Shown: in pieces, positions 18,425 through 27,729 of the stretch
Layout of the letters: each line of letters starts with the position of its first letter
How positions within the stretch are numbered: position 1 is the stretch's first letter
DNA from: Streptomyces aurantiacus
Lineage (GTDB): Bacteria; Actinomycetota; Actinomycetes; Streptomycetales; Streptomycetaceae
Direction of reading: 5' to 3'
Length of the DNA stretch: 64,000 bases
Assembly: GCF_027107535.1 (NCBI RefSeq)
Contig: NZ_CP114283.1
Coordinates: forward strand, 3,534,001-3,598,000
Notes under the pieces: generated by a model
What the model was told of the DNA's origin: nothing
What the model saw: only the letters and a program-made list of their open reading frames with translations
The model's database searches: none
Translations under genes and position numbers: made by a program

Positions 18425-20470
18425 TCAGGCTTTGACGCCGCCGTTGAGTTCGGCGAGCGGCAGGTCGGCCAGGCCCAGTTCGCCCGCCCGGTCCATGAGC
18501 TGCTCCAGCCGGCCGGCGTTGACACCGTCCGCCTTCATCAGTTTCATCAGCAGGGCCGAGACGGTCAGGTTCTGCACGTCGGCCGGGGAGATTGAGCCGA
18601 GGACGCGGCTGATGTCGTCGGTGAAGCTGGACGTGCCGTCCAGCCAGGGCCCGGCAAGTGCCTGCGCGGTGTCGGAGTGCTGCATGAACCCATCGACGCT
18701 CTTGCCGAGCGCGATCGAGGAGACGAGGCGGTCAAGGAAGACGGACTCGCCGCCGACGATGTTGATGTCGGCGTTCTCCAGTCCGGTCGCCAGTACCGTG
18801 GCCTGCGCCTCGGCGACCTGCCGTTGCACTTCCAGGCCGGCGAGCCGGATGTCCTTCTCGGCCTCCAGGCGCAGCCGGTACTCCTCGTGGCCGCGGGAGG
18901 CGTCGTCGAGGGCGGCCATCGCGGCGGCCTTCTCGGTCAGCCCTGCCGCCTCGGCCTTCAGCTTGCCGCCGATGGCCTCGGCCTCGGCGTGCGCCTTGGC
19001 CCGGGCGCCCTCGGCCTCCGCCTTGAGGCGCGCCTGGGTGGCCTCCGCCTCTGCGAGGCCGGCCTTCTCGATGACCTCGGCCTCCTTGTCCCGCACCTGG
19101 ACGGCCGCGAGACCTGTCGCCGCCGCCTCGGCCTGGATGCCCTCGGCGAGGCGCACCTTGGCTCGCGCGTCCAGGTCGGCGGCCTTCAACCCCGCCTCCG
19201 CCAGCGTGAGTTGCTCAGCAGCCCGGTGCGTGGCGGCCTGCTCGGCGGCCTCGGCCGCCTTGATGTCCTTGACCAGTTTCTCCTGCGCCTGGGCTTCAGC
19301 GGCGATGATCACTGTCTGCCGTCCGCGTTCGGCCTCCTCCACGGCACGCAGCTTCTTGATTGACTCCTCCTGCTCGGCGACCGTTCGGTCCACCGCGACG
19401 CGCTCCCGGACAACCTCGGCGATCTCCCGCTTCTCCGCCTCCACCTCCTTCTCGGCGGAAATCCGCGTCAGTTCCGTCTCCCGTTCTCTGGCGATGACCT
19501 CAAGGAGGCGGTCTTTCTCGATGCGCTCGTTTTCGATGGCGATGACCCGCTCACGGTTCTTCTGCGCGACGGCTACCTCACGGGCCTGGTTCTCACGCTG
19601 GATGCCCAGCTGCTCCTCGGTCTTGAGGAACGCGCCCTGCGCCCGCAGCCGCTCCTCCTCCACCACCCGCGCGGTCTCGGCCTCCTCGCGGGCCCGGACG
19701 GTGTCGATCTCCCGCTTCTGCTTGATCTCGGCGTCGGCCTGGCGGCGCTCCAGCTCGAGGATGGCCTCCCGGGCGTCCACGTTCTGCCGGGTGATCTCCT
19801 TCTCCTCGGTGCGCTGGAATTCGTTGGTGCGGACGTGCTCGATGGCCGTCAGCTCGGTGATCTTCCGGATGCCCTGGGCATCCAGGACATTGGCGGGGTC
19901 GAGCTGGGTCAGCGGCGTCTGCTCCAGGTAGTCGATCGCCGCGTCCTCCAGGTGGTAGCCGTTGAGGTCGACACCGATGACCTCGATGATCCGGTACCGC
20001 AGCTCCTCGCGCTTGGTGTACAGGTCGGTGAAGTCCAGCTGTTTGCCGACGGTCTTCAGCGCCTCGGAGAACTTCGCGTGGAACAGCTCCTGCAGCGTGT
20101 CCCGGTCACTGGCCCGGGCGGTGCCGACGGCCTGCGCGACCTTGATGACGTCCTCGACGGTCTTGTTGACCTTCACGAAGAACGAGATCCGGATGTCCGC
20201 GCGGATGTTGTCCTGGCAGATCAGCCCTTCCCGGCCGGCCCGCATGATCTCGATGGTCTTCACCGAGATGTCCATCACCTCGGCTTTGTGCAGCACCGGA
20301 AGGACGACCTGTCCGGTGAAGGTCACGTCGACCTTCCGCATCTTGGAGACGATCAGTGCCTTCCCCTGCTCCACCTTGCGGAACAGCCGGGAGAAGACGA
20401 ACAGCATGACGAGGGCGAGGAGCAGGCAGACGGCGACGAGCGCGCCGACGCCTACGGTGATGGCGTCCAT
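18425..20470 (-). CDS. flotillin-family SPFH protein
   Basis: 681 residues from the ATG at 20470 (AAGGACG upstream). The N-terminal membrane helix (VGALVAVCLLLALVMLFVFS) is followed by the SPFH domain (KVEQGKALIVSKMRKVDVTF; DNIRADIRISFFVKVNKTVE). A very long Glu/Arg/Ala coiled coil runs from ~200 to ~560 with many AEAE repeats, and then a globular flotillin C-terminus (GLENADINIVGGESVF; ALGKSVDGFM). The length and order match bacterial YqiK/FloT-type flotillins, which form membrane microdomains. It sits between the small membrane protein upstream and the giant ATPase downstream. Confidence 0.92.
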   Translation of the reverse strand: MDAITVGVGALVAVCLLLALVMLFVFSRLFRKVEQGKALIVSKMRKVDVTFTGQVVLPVLHKAEVMDISVKTIEIMRAGREGLICQDNIRADIRISFFVKVNKTVEDVIKVAQAVGTARASDRDTLQELFHAKFSEALKTVGKQLDFTDLYTKREELRYRIIEVIGVDLNGYHLEDAAIDYLEQTPLTQLDPANVLDAQGIRKITELTAIEHVRTNEFQRTEEKEITRQNVDAREAILELERRQADAEIKQKREIDTVRAREEAETARVVEEERLRAQGAFLKTEEQLGIQRENQAREVAVAQKNRERVIAIENERIEKDRLLEVIARERETELTRISAEKEVEAEKREIAEVVRERVAVDRTVAEQEESIKKLRAVEEAERGRQTVIIAAEAQAQEKLVKDIKAAEAAEQAATHRAAEQLTLAEAGLKAADLDARAKVRLAEGIQAEAAATGLAAVQVRDKEAEVIEKAGLAEAEATQARLKAEAEGARAKAHAEAEAIGGKLKAEAAGLTEKAAAMAALDDASRGHEEYRLRLEAEKDIRLAGLEVQRQVAEAQATVLATGLENADINIVGGESVFLDRLVSSIALGKSVDGFMQHSDTAQALAGPWLDGTSSFTDDISRVLGSISPADVQNLTVSALLMKLMKADGVNAGRLEQLMDRAGELGLADLPLAELNGGVKA

Positions 20471-20570
20471 GGGTAACGTCCTTGCGGCATAAGGGAGTTG
20501 ACGTGTGAACGAGAGAGGGCGGAGCGCGGCGGTGCGGCCGCCCAGCCCAGGTGGAGGTGAAGGGTGAGGT

Positions 20571-21068
20571 TCAGGCGGCGCGGTCGTGTGCGTCGGACGG
20601 CACCTTGTACGGCGGGTCCTGGACTTGCTCGTCGGCCTCGCCGCGCGTACGCGGTACACCGATGCCGCCGCTGGCGAGGGCCTCGACGGGCCGGGACGGC
20701 CCCGGTTCATCGGGGGAGAGGCGGTGCAACGGCCGTACGAACAGACGAGTCAGACGCCAAGCGGCCAGCAATGATCCGACCGGCACCACGATTTTCATCA
20801 GGCCCAGGACGACTCCCGCGGGCGCGGCAGCGTGCAGCAGGATGACCGCGCCGAGACTCAGGAGCCAGGCGAACGCCGTCAGTATGGAGAACGCGACCGC
20901 GACGGGTACTCCGCCCATGCCCCAGGCGTCGAGATCCGCATCCGCGTCGTAGCTGTCGGCGCCGGCCGCTCCGAAGGCGACGAGGAGCCAGAATCCGAGG
21001 ATCACGATGAGGGCGGCCGTGAACAGCAGGGAGGGGAAACCGGTCGCCGCTTCGAACAACGCGCGCAT
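20571..21068 (-). CDS. small multi-pass membrane protein, YqiJ-like partner of flotillin
   Basis: 165 residues. The ATG at 21068 is favoured because GGGGGG ends 6 nt upstream; ATG 21074 abuts it. Hydrophobic segments are LLFTAALIVILGFWLLVAFGA, VAVAFSILTAFAWLLSLGAV and GVVLGLMKIVVPVGSLLAAW. A polar C-terminal tail follows. Position and topology match proteins encoded before flotillin in other bacteria (E. coli yqiJ before yqiK), although the OB-fold part of NfeD-like proteins is not obvious here. The flotillin gene starts 100 nt after its stop. First gene of the locus. Confidence 0.75.
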   Translation of the reverse strand: MRALFEAATGFPSLLFTAALIVILGFWLLVAFGAAGADSYDADADLDAWGMGGVPVAVAFSILTAFAWLLSLGAVILLHAAAPAGVVLGLMKIVVPVGSLLAAWRLTRLFVRPLHRLSPDEPGPSRPVEALASGGIGVPRTRGEADEQVQDPPYKVPSDAHDRAA

Positions 21069-21515
21069 ACTCATCCCCCCGGATACCGTCGCCCGACGCT
21101 GTGGGCCCTGGGGAGTCTTGGTGGCCGACGCGGTACACCTGCCGGTGTCCGGCATCGGGACCATTCCCCTTGTGCTCCCCGCCACCCATCCTGCCCGCTC
21201 AACGCCGAAGGCCGCATTGCCGGATCCCGGCAACCTTCGCTGTGGTTGTTATGCCGGTTGCCGTTGAGGGTTCGTCATCGCCGCGTCAGTAAACCGGGAA
21301 GCGTGCAACGCGTTCTCGAGGTCCCGCGGACCCACAGGCATCGCACCGTGCCGGAACAGAGCCGAGCCGTTCTCGGAGTTGAGGCTGTTGTGTTGTTTTC
21401 CGTGGTGAGCTTGCTCTCGCGTCCTGGCCGAGCTCTGACATCCCTCTGGTCTGCCACTCTTGACCATTGTGCGTTAGGAATGGGCTAGCAGAGCGTCAAG
21501 CACAGAGGAGAACGG

Positions 21516-22577
21516 GTGACAGTGCGGGAGATACCCGACGAGTATCTGATGGGGTATGCCCAGATACTGGCCGAGGTGGATGCAACCGGTCGCCGCCTCA
21601 CTCGGGACGAACTGGAATCCCTGCGAGCCCGCGGCGAGCGCGCGGCCGAGGCTGGTCTCGGGCTACGGGCTCTTGTCCGAAGGCATCTGTCCGCGACCCG
21701 AGAGAGCTGGCCCACCCTCTCCTCTACGGGGGCCGCTCCAGTGCTTGCCGCGGTGGAGCAAGCCATCGACGCCTTTGCCGAAGGTCACGAGCGGTCACAG
21801 AAGCTCGCGGTACGGCAGGAGGAGGCCGTGCGGCGGGAGTTCATCGACGACCTGCTCTACGGCCGCAGCGACCTGGGGCGCCTGGCCGAACGCGCCGAAC
21901 GCTTCGGGCTGCTCCTTGCCCGGGCCCACGCCGTGGCCGTCGCCCAGGGCGGCAATCCGCTCGAAGACATGGACCCGGCCACCCGGCAGGTGGAGAGCGC
22001 CCTGGTCGGCCGGTTCGGGCAGCGGCGCATCCTGCTCACCACGAAGGACGGGCGGCTGATCTGTATCGCGCCCGGAGACCAGGAGGACGTGCTGACGTTC
22101 TTCGCCAAGCAGGCACACGCGGCCACGGACGGCGGCCGGGTCGCTCTCGGACGACCGCACCCCGGGCCCGGGGGAGTCGTCCACTCCTACGAAGAAGCGC
22201 TCAACGCCCTCGACCTGGCCGAGCGGCTCCGGCTCGACGAGCCAGTGCTGCGCGCCGCCGACCTCCTCGTCTATCCCGTACTCACCCGGGACCGGCAGGC
22301 CATGGCGGACCTCGTCCACCAGACACTCGGCCCGCTTGACACCGCGCGTGGAGGTGCGCAGCTGCTCATCGACACGCTGACTGCGTACTTCGACACGGGC
22401 TGTGTCTCGGCCGAGGCGGCTCGCCGCCTGAACCTGAGCGTGCGCGCCTTCACCTATCGCCTGGAACGCGTTCACAAGCTGACCGGCGCCAATCCGGCGG
22501 ATCCCGTGCACCGCTACACCCTGCAGACCGCGGTCATCGGTGCCCGGCTCCTGGGCTGGCCTGACAAAGAGGTGTGA
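21516..22577 (+). CDS. PucR-family transcriptional regulator
   Basis: 353 residues from the GTG at 21516 (GAGGAGAA upstream). The N-terminal helical sensor region (EYLMGYAQILAEVDATGRRL) is followed by a GGDEF-like linker with HSYEEALNALDLAERL. The C-terminal PucR HTH reads LIDTLTAYFDTGCVSAEAAR then NLSVRAFTYRLERVHKLTG, the conserved binding helix of the family. It is divergent from the flotillin locus (440 nt between starts), so it could regulate that locus; this is inference from position only. Confidence 0.88.
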   Translation: MTVREIPDEYLMGYAQILAEVDATGRRLTRDELESLRARGERAAEAGLGLRALVRRHLSATRESWPTLSSTGAAPVLAAVEQAIDAFAEGHERSQKLAVRQEEAVRREFIDDLLYGRSDLGRLAERAERFGLLLARAHAVAVAQGGNPLEDMDPATRQVESALVGRFGQRRILLTTKDGRLICIAPGDQEDVLTFFAKQAHAATDGGRVALGRPHPGPGGVVHSYEEALNALDLAERLRLDEPVLRAADLLVYPVLTRDRQAMADLVHQTLGPLDTARGGAQLLIDTLTAYFDTGCVSAEAARRLNLSVRAFTYRLERVHKLTGANPADPVHRYTLQTAVIGARLLGWPDKEV

Positions 22578-22685
22578 CGGGCCGGGCGTCGTGAAGCGGC
22601 TGGTGAAACCGTATTCTCTGCGTCTAACGTCAGTGGTCTGGAGTCACCGGATGCTGCGTGCAGCACAGAAGCTGGGGGAGCCGGA

Positions 22686-22988
22686 GTGTCCTTCCTGAAG
22701 TTCGCGGGCGATGAGGTGCTGGAGATGGCGGGCACGCTGGAGACCAGTGGGGGGCAGATGAAGTCGGCCTCCAAGGAGATGAAGCACGCAGACTCGGCGC
22801 AGATCGGCCACGGCGGCCTAGAGTCCGCGTGTGACGACTTCGCGGATTCCTGGGATTACGGCTTCGGTGAGCTCTCCAAACTCACCAAGGGCGTCTCGAA
22901 GTTCGCCAAGAAGGCCGCGGAGGAGTTCCGAAAGCTGGACGACAAGCTGTACGACGAGTTGAAGAAGACGAGTGACGGCAAGCGGTAG
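22686..22988 (+). CDS. WXG100-like small secreted-type protein
   Basis: 100 residues. The GTG at 22686 has GGGGGAG 5 nt upstream. The protein is helical and charged with two predicted helices around a central SWDYGFGELSKLTKG turn, the size and shape of ESAT-6/WXG100 relatives used by type VII secretion. The exact WxG is replaced by WDYGFG. It is followed, convergently, by a large protein with a similar N-terminal helical-hairpin domain, which supports a T7SS link. No ESX core gene (EccC ATPase) is in the window. Confidence 0.6.
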   Translation: MSFLKFAGDEVLEMAGTLETSGGQMKSASKEMKHADSAQIGHGGLESACDDFADSWDYGFGELSKLTKGVSKFAKKAAEEFRKLDDKLYDELKKTSDGKR

Positions 22989-23004
22989 CCGTCGCTCAAC
23001 CGGC

Positions 23005-23754
23005 TCAGGACCTCGCGTCCGCCGGTACATCGAACGTGAAGGTCCGGCCGATCTGCGCCAGACGTCCGCAGTAGGAGTCCAGCAGGAACACCGATGGCGT
23101 GGAGATCGTCACGTACGCGCAGTAGTCGCGCGGGGCCGGAACGATCAGCTGGAGCAGGGCCATGGGAAGCGTCGGGCGCACTGCCTTCCCCGTACCGGCG
23201 ATGTCCGCGATGCCGGTCTCGGCCGCGAAGCTCGCGGGCAGGGTGAGCATGCGCAGGGAGGCGGACATGACGCCCGGTCCGGACGGCAGTTTGGCCGCGA
23301 GCAGCATGTCCTGTCTGCCCTGCACGCCTTTGCCGAGGGCGAAGTCCAGCTCTTGGAGGTGGCTCTCGCGGGCGAAGAATTTCCGTTCCTTCGCGCGGTA
23401 GATGCCTTCGGCGGCCAGCAGCCGGTCCCGGTGCCCGCTCGGTTTGACGGTGACGGCGAGCAGGCCCATGGACAGCCGCTCGTCACCGGCCACGTCCTCG
23501 GTGCCCAGGCACATGGCGGTGAGGGCGACGGTCTCCTCACCGCCTGCGGACAGGCCGGGCAGGGTGGCGCGCAATTGCTCGCTCGCAGAGGCGAGTTGCT
23601 GCTCGTCGGCATCTGGCATGAGTTTGGCCAGCGCCTCCTGCCAGCCGTCGGAGGCGGTGGGGTCGGGCAGGCGGATGAACTCGTCGGGGACGGTGTACTG
23701 GAAGGCGTACGGGATCTCCCGCGTGGCCGCGGCTTCGACCGGGTTGTGGGTCAT
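23005..23754 (-). CDS. companion protein of the T7SS-like membrane protein
   Basis: 249 residues from the ATG at 23754, which overlaps the stop of the upstream gene (ATGA), implying translational coupling. It is soluble, with alternating strands and helices: REIPYAFQYTVPDEFIRLPD near the start, and TISTPSVFLLDSYCGRLAQ near the end. No catalytic motif is visible. It may be a dedicated chaperone or immunity partner (EspG-like roles are filled by such coupled genes), but the sequence does not prove this. Confidence 0.6.
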   Translation of the reverse strand: MTHNPVEAAATREIPYAFQYTVPDEFIRLPDPTASDGWQEALAKLMPDADEQQLASASEQLRATLPGLSAGGEETVALTAMCLGTEDVAGDERLSMGLLAVTVKPSGHRDRLLAAEGIYRAKERKFFARESHLQELDFALGKGVQGRQDMLLAAKLPSGPGVMSASLRMLTLPASFAAETGIADIAGTGKAVRPTLPMALLQLIVPAPRDYCAYVTISTPSVFLLDSYCGRLAQIGRTFTFDVPADARS

Positions 23755-25100
23755 GCGACGGTTCCGAAGTTCGAGGGCTGCAGGCCTCTGGTGAAGCTGT
23801 CTCCGGCGGAGGTGAGCGTCGTGCCCGTGTCGAACTGAGGTCCCAGCGGCCCGGGGGCCATGGTCGTGGGCTCGTTGTCGGGGGCCTCGTAGTCGAAGAA
23901 CCCGGCCGCCGGGCCGACGACGGGGATGTCGGAGATGTTCCAGTCGCCGTCCAGCCACCGACCCTCGTTGGTGTTGGAGCCGAACGCGAAGCCCGCGCCG
24001 GTCACCGTGCCGACGATGTCGAGGGTCCGGCCGGTGGCGACATGGACCCAGCCCTGTCCCGCCATGGCGAAGCCGCGCATCGAGTTGGCCATGCCGCTGG
24101 GGATCTTGGCGATGTTGCCCCAGGCGCCGGGGCCGATCCTGCCGAGTGTCGCCATGAAGCCCTCGGACGCCCGCAGTGTCCGCCCGGACTGCACCATCAG
24201 CCGGCCCGCCTGGGCGAGTTTGGCGCCCGCGAGACCCACGCCGCCGGCGACCACGCCGAGCGCGTCCCAGGCGAGCGTCTGCCAGGTCACGCCCTCGGCG
24301 CCGCCGATCATCGCGGCACTGTGCGCGGCCAGCGCACCCACGCCGACGATGAAGCCGATCAGACCGAGTGCGCCCACCCCGGTACCGAGCGCCAGGGCGA
24401 CGAGGCAGATCACCCCGATGACCATGGCGATGTCGGCGAGGATGTCGCCGACCAGCTTCCAGAAGTTCGGGTCCGACAAGACGTTCCAGGCATCGGACAG
24501 GAAGTCCGTGAACCCGTCCACCAGGTCGTCGAACCAGCCGGGTTCGGGCGGAGCGTCGTCCGCCGCGTCCTTGATCGTACGAGCCGTCGCGTCCGCCGCG
24601 GTCGTGTACTCCGTGTGCAGCGTGCGGGCCCGATCTCGGATGGCCTCCAGCTCGTCGTTGGCTGTGTCGTACGCCTTCTTCTTGTCCTCGTCGCGCTCTT
24701 CCTTCTCGGAGAGCGCGGATGTCTCTTTCGGCAAGCCGTCGAGAGTGCCCTTCGTGGCGCTCACCTTCTGCGCGGCTGCGGCGGCTTCCTCCTCCAGTTT
24801 GCGGGCCCGCGTCTGGAAGCCGTCCAGGCTGGTCTCCCAGCCGGACAGCGCCCGGTGGGCCGAACTGATCGAGCCGAGCGCCTTCTTGAGATACGGGGGA
24901 ATCTTCTCCACGGACTTCGTGAACGTGTCGGCGGACTTGCCCACCCAGATCCCGTCGGACGTACCGATCTTGCTGAGCTGCGTCTGCGCGGTACCGCTGT
25001 CCCGGTCGGCCCGGCCGATCGCGGAGACCATCAGCCGCACGGTCTCCAGGTCGCCCGGCGCCGGATCGAACCCGAGATGGGGATACTTCGACGAACCCAC
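23751..25100 (-). CDS. putative T7SS-associated protein: WXG-like N-terminus plus membrane segments
   Basis: 449 residues. The N-terminal ~110 residues form an ESX-type helical hairpin with GIWVGKSADTFTKS (a WxG at the turn). A Glu/Lys-rich coiled coil follows (LEEEAAAAAQKV; EKEERDEDKKKAYD). Hydrophobic glycine-rich segments fill ~215-300 (DIAMVIGVICLVALALGTG; LIGFIVGVGALAAHSAAMIG). The C-terminal 100 residues are polar with WLDGDWNISDIPVVGP. This order is typical of polymorphic-toxin-like or structural T7 substrates, but I recognise no toxin domain. It is coupled to the gene at 23005. Confidence 0.65.
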   Translation of the reverse strand: MGSSKYPHLGFDPAPGDLETVRLMVSAIGRADRDSGTAQTQLSKIGTSDGIWVGKSADTFTKSVEKIPPYLKKALGSISSAHRALSGWETSLDGFQTRARKLEEEAAAAAQKVSATKGTLDGLPKETSALSEKEERDEDKKKAYDTANDELEAIRDRARTLHTEYTTAADATARTIKDAADDAPPEPGWFDDLVDGFTDFLSDAWNVLSDPNFWKLVGDILADIAMVIGVICLVALALGTGVGALGLIGFIVGVGALAAHSAAMIGGAEGVTWQTLAWDALGVVAGGVGLAGAKLAQAGRLMVQSGRTLRASEGFMATLGRIGPGAWGNIAKIPSGMANSMRGFAMAGQGWVHVATGRTLDIVGTVTGAGFAFGSNTNEGRWLDGDWNISDIPVVGPAAGFFDYEAPDNEPTTMAPGPLGPQFDTGTTLTSAGDSFTRGLQPSNFGTVA

Positions 25101-25259
25101 TGCTTTGTCCCCCTACATTGCTGTTCGCCTCCCGCCGGTGGGGAGACGGATCATCCAGGTGATAGGAAGCTATCCGTGAGGTGAGTGGTTCCGCCATCGT
25201 CGTGACCACACCGCCACGGCATGCTGACAGTGCCTACAAATCCGGATCCAGGAGGCGCG

Positions 25260-25865
25260 ATGTTCCTGCAGCCCCAGCTGAAGGCTCTGTTGAGGGACGG
25301 CTCGCAGGGCACGCAGCGGCACGATGCCCGCAATCTTCAGCGGTCCTGGCGGAAGTTCGCCGCCTTCGCCTACATCGCCGAGCAGTACGGCTACGAGTAC
25401 GACGGCCTCTCCCCGATCTCGCCGAAGGGAAGCCCCAACCCGTACTTTGCCTTCCGCCGCACACCGGACGCGGTGGAGCGCGCCACCCGGACCGCAGGGC
25501 AATACCCCGCCGCACTCCAGGGCGGCCCGCTGCCGGGCATGCGCCCTGGTGGGAACCGCCTGCGCCCGTTGGCCGAAGCCCGGCGGGACGTCGACCTGCT
25601 GCACGCCCGCATCATGGTCGACTACAGCCGCACCCACCGGCGGCGCGGCCTGATCGCGCTGGTGATCCTCCCGCTCGCCATGCTCATCCCGCTCTCCCAG
25701 ACCGGCTTCACCTCGGCCGCCCTGGGGGTCTGCGCCGCTATCTGGCTGTTCTTCGCCGCTCTGTGGGCCCTGGGCCTGCTTCTCGCCAGGCGCCGCCTCA
25801 CCAAGTACGGACGCGTCCTGGCCGCGGCCGGAATCGACTGGCCGACGGCGCAGGCGCGCACGTGA
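25260..25865 (+). CDS. membrane protein of unknown function beside the T7SS-like genes
   Basis: 201 residues. The ATG at 25260 has AGGAGG 4 nt upstream, so the longer frame from 25221 is rejected. The cytoplasmic N-terminal half contains QRSWRKFAAFAYIAEQYGYEYDG. Two adjacent membrane helices near residues 135-180 (LIALVILPLAMLIPL; ALGVCAAIWLFFAALWALGLL) precede LTKYGRVLAAAGIDWPTA. It is divergent from the 25100 gene with only 159 nt between starts, so the promoters probably share this gap. Confidence 0.65.
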   Translation: MFLQPQLKALLRDGSQGTQRHDARNLQRSWRKFAAFAYIAEQYGYEYDGLSPISPKGSPNPYFAFRRTPDAVERATRTAGQYPAALQGGPLPGMRPGGNRLRPLAEARRDVDLLHARIMVDYSRTHRRRGLIALVILPLAMLIPLSQTGFTSAALGVCAAIWLFFAALWALGLLLARRRLTKYGRVLAAAGIDWPTAQART

Positions 25866-26044
25866 TTGCCGGACTCCGGAAGGCGCCCCGGGCAGGTATG
25901 TGCCGGTGACGGTCAGTGATCCGGGCAGGCCGCGTCCGCAGAATTGACCGTGTGTACGAACTCCATCCTGTGAGGCGGATGAGGGGTTGGGGCGGAGGGC
26001 TCCCGGTTGGCACCGGCACGAACCCCTGACGAACGGGGATACGG

Positions 26045-26275
26045 ATGGTGCTTGTGGTGATCACCGGCGTCGCCATAGTCACGCTTGTGACCTGGGCAAT
26101 GGGAGTTCTTGTCCGGCGAGAGCGCCAACGCCTCGGCACCAGCGCCGAGGCGCACCGGATCGAGTCGGCGGCCACCCGAGGTATCCGAGACGCGCGCCGC
26201 CATGCCCGGTCCCTTCACCACATCGGGGGTGCCGGAGGCATCAGCCGACTGCCCGACCACGATCCGCGCCACTGA
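26045..26275 (+). CDS. small single-pass membrane protein
   Basis: 76 residues from the ATG at 26045, with a weak GGGG about 7 nt upstream. An N-terminal membrane helix (VVITGVAIVTLVTWAMGVLV) is followed by an Arg-rich cytoplasmic tail. I recognise no family. Confidence 0.45.
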   Translation: MVLVVITGVAIVTLVTWAMGVLVRRERQRLGTSAEAHRIESAATRGIRDARRHARSLHHIGGAGGISRLPDHDPRH

Positions 26276-26287
26276 CGGCGTGTTGCT

Positions 26288-26699
26288 TCAGCGGAACGAC
26301 CGGCCTTCCAGCCAACGCTGCCGTGTCCGTCGGAACCAGCCTGTGAGATGGGAGCACAACGGGCCGCCGTGCGGCAGTGCCACCGTCGTCTCCCGCGCCA
26401 TCGAGGTGAAGAATCCCCGCCCGGCTCGGCTCTGCAACGTGGTACTCCACCGGTAGCCGGGGTGGTGGGCGAGCAGAGAATGGACCAGCTCGCGTCCCAG
26501 TCCTTGCCCTTGCCAGGTGTCGCAGATCCAGATGTCCACAATTCGCCCTGCACGGCACGCCTTGCAGGCACGGAAACGCAACTGTCCAATGACGCGATTT
26601 CCCCTGTTCAGCGAGACGATCTGGATGGATGCGGCCGGGGCGGACGCGGTAGTCCTGTTCACCCGTGGCGATTGTTGATTCTGAGCGCTGCCACTCCAT
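26288..26699 (-). pseudogene. GNAT acetyltransferase, probable frameshift near codon 20
   Basis: The C-terminal frame has the GNAT core: IVSLNRGNRVIGQLRFRACK, then ICDTWQGQGLGRELVHSLL (the acetyl-CoA loop QGxGxG/R) and GYRWSTTLQSRAGRGFF. The natural start MEWQRSESTIATGEQDYRVR (ATG at 26699) lies in another frame, and the two meet around 26625-26645. If the frame change is real the enzyme is inactive; if not, translation from about 26710 in the second frame would give 140 residues with an unusual N-terminus. The substrate is unknown. Confidence 0.6.
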
Positions 26700-27270
26700 G
26701 CCCAGACCAATGAATTCCGCCTTCCGAAAACGCCGATGCATGGTGAGGAGCGGACTGAAGGGGGAGATGCGGCGCTGGTCCTGGCGTCGCCGCCGGTTCA
26801 ACGATGCCCATCGTTCGAGTCCTCCCTCCTCACTTCCGCAGGGCCGGTATGGCAGGTCGACGATGTGGGCGACGAGCGCCCCGGCAAGTACTGCCCAGGC
26901 CGTTGCGGCGAAACCGACCGTCTGTCAGCCACCGACCGAGACAAGCGAGGCGGTGGCTGGCAGACGGTCGCACATCCGTTGGAAAGGAAAGACCACTCGC
27001 GGCGGACGCTTCCCGGTTGACGGATTTCCACCAGATCGGTCCCGATGACCAGCATGGCCACGACGGTCACGGGCGCGACCACTGACGACTCCACGTGTGC
27101 TCTCAATTCGATCCAACTCGTCGGTTCCGGCGACGGGCGGGGCTTGTGCGAGGCACATCTGGCTAGCGTCAGGCAGAGCGCCTTGCAGGCCCGGGGCTGC
27201 GGTCGAGGAGGCGGGCGGGCGCGAAGCAGCCCGGCCAGACATCGCTCGCAACCATGGCCGCTCCAGTCGC
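26700..27270. other. gene-poor stretch
   Basis: About 570 nt. Frames on either strand lack family resemblance or ribosome sites. I see nothing functional. Confidence 0.35.
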
Positions 27271-27729
27271 TCATGAACCTCCGGCGAAGTGCTCCAACAG
27301 CGAGGCCGCAGTGATCGCGCCGATCAGGGCGGCTTTGCCGCCGCTGCGTTCGACGACCGCGACGACCGAGGTGTCCTTGCGTGTCATCAGCGCCGCGATC
27401 TGCATGGGCGAAGCGTCCGGGCCGACCACGGCAGCGGTGATGGTGCGGCGCGGCAGCCACTCGATCACCGATCGTCCCACCATCGATGCTCTGGCGTCGT
27501 CGTCGAACCGGTTATCGATCACCGAAGCGAGGAGCAGGTCATCCTGGACTCTGTCGGGCACAAGCGCCGTGACGAGACGGGTGGCGGACACGATCGCATA
27601 CGGATACTGGTCCGGGTCGAGGACCAGCAGGGCGGGCAACTGCTCGCGCGCCACCAGTCGGACTGCATCGAGCACGTCATCGTCCGAAGACACGGTGGGA
27701 TAGCACCTGGCCAGATCACGTGCGTACAT
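27271..27729 (-). CDS. CBS-domain protein
   Basis: 152 residues from the ATG at 27729, overlapping the 3' end of the antiporter gene by 14 nt. Two CBS motifs: ARDLARCYPTVSSDDDVLDA with LPALLVLDPDQYPYAIVSAT, and AAVVGPDASPMQIAALMTRK with TSVVAVVERSGGKAALIGAI. CBS pairs bind adenine nucleotides and gate transporters or enzymes. Overlap with the antiporter gene suggests it regulates that protein. Confidence 0.85.
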   Translation of the reverse strand: MYARDLARCYPTVSSDDDVLDAVRLVAREQLPALLVLDPDQYPYAIVSATRLVTALVPDRVQDDLLLASVIDNRFDDDARASMVGRSVIEWLPRRTITAAVVGPDASPMQIAALMTRKDTSVVAVVERSGGKAALIGAITAASLLEHFAGGS

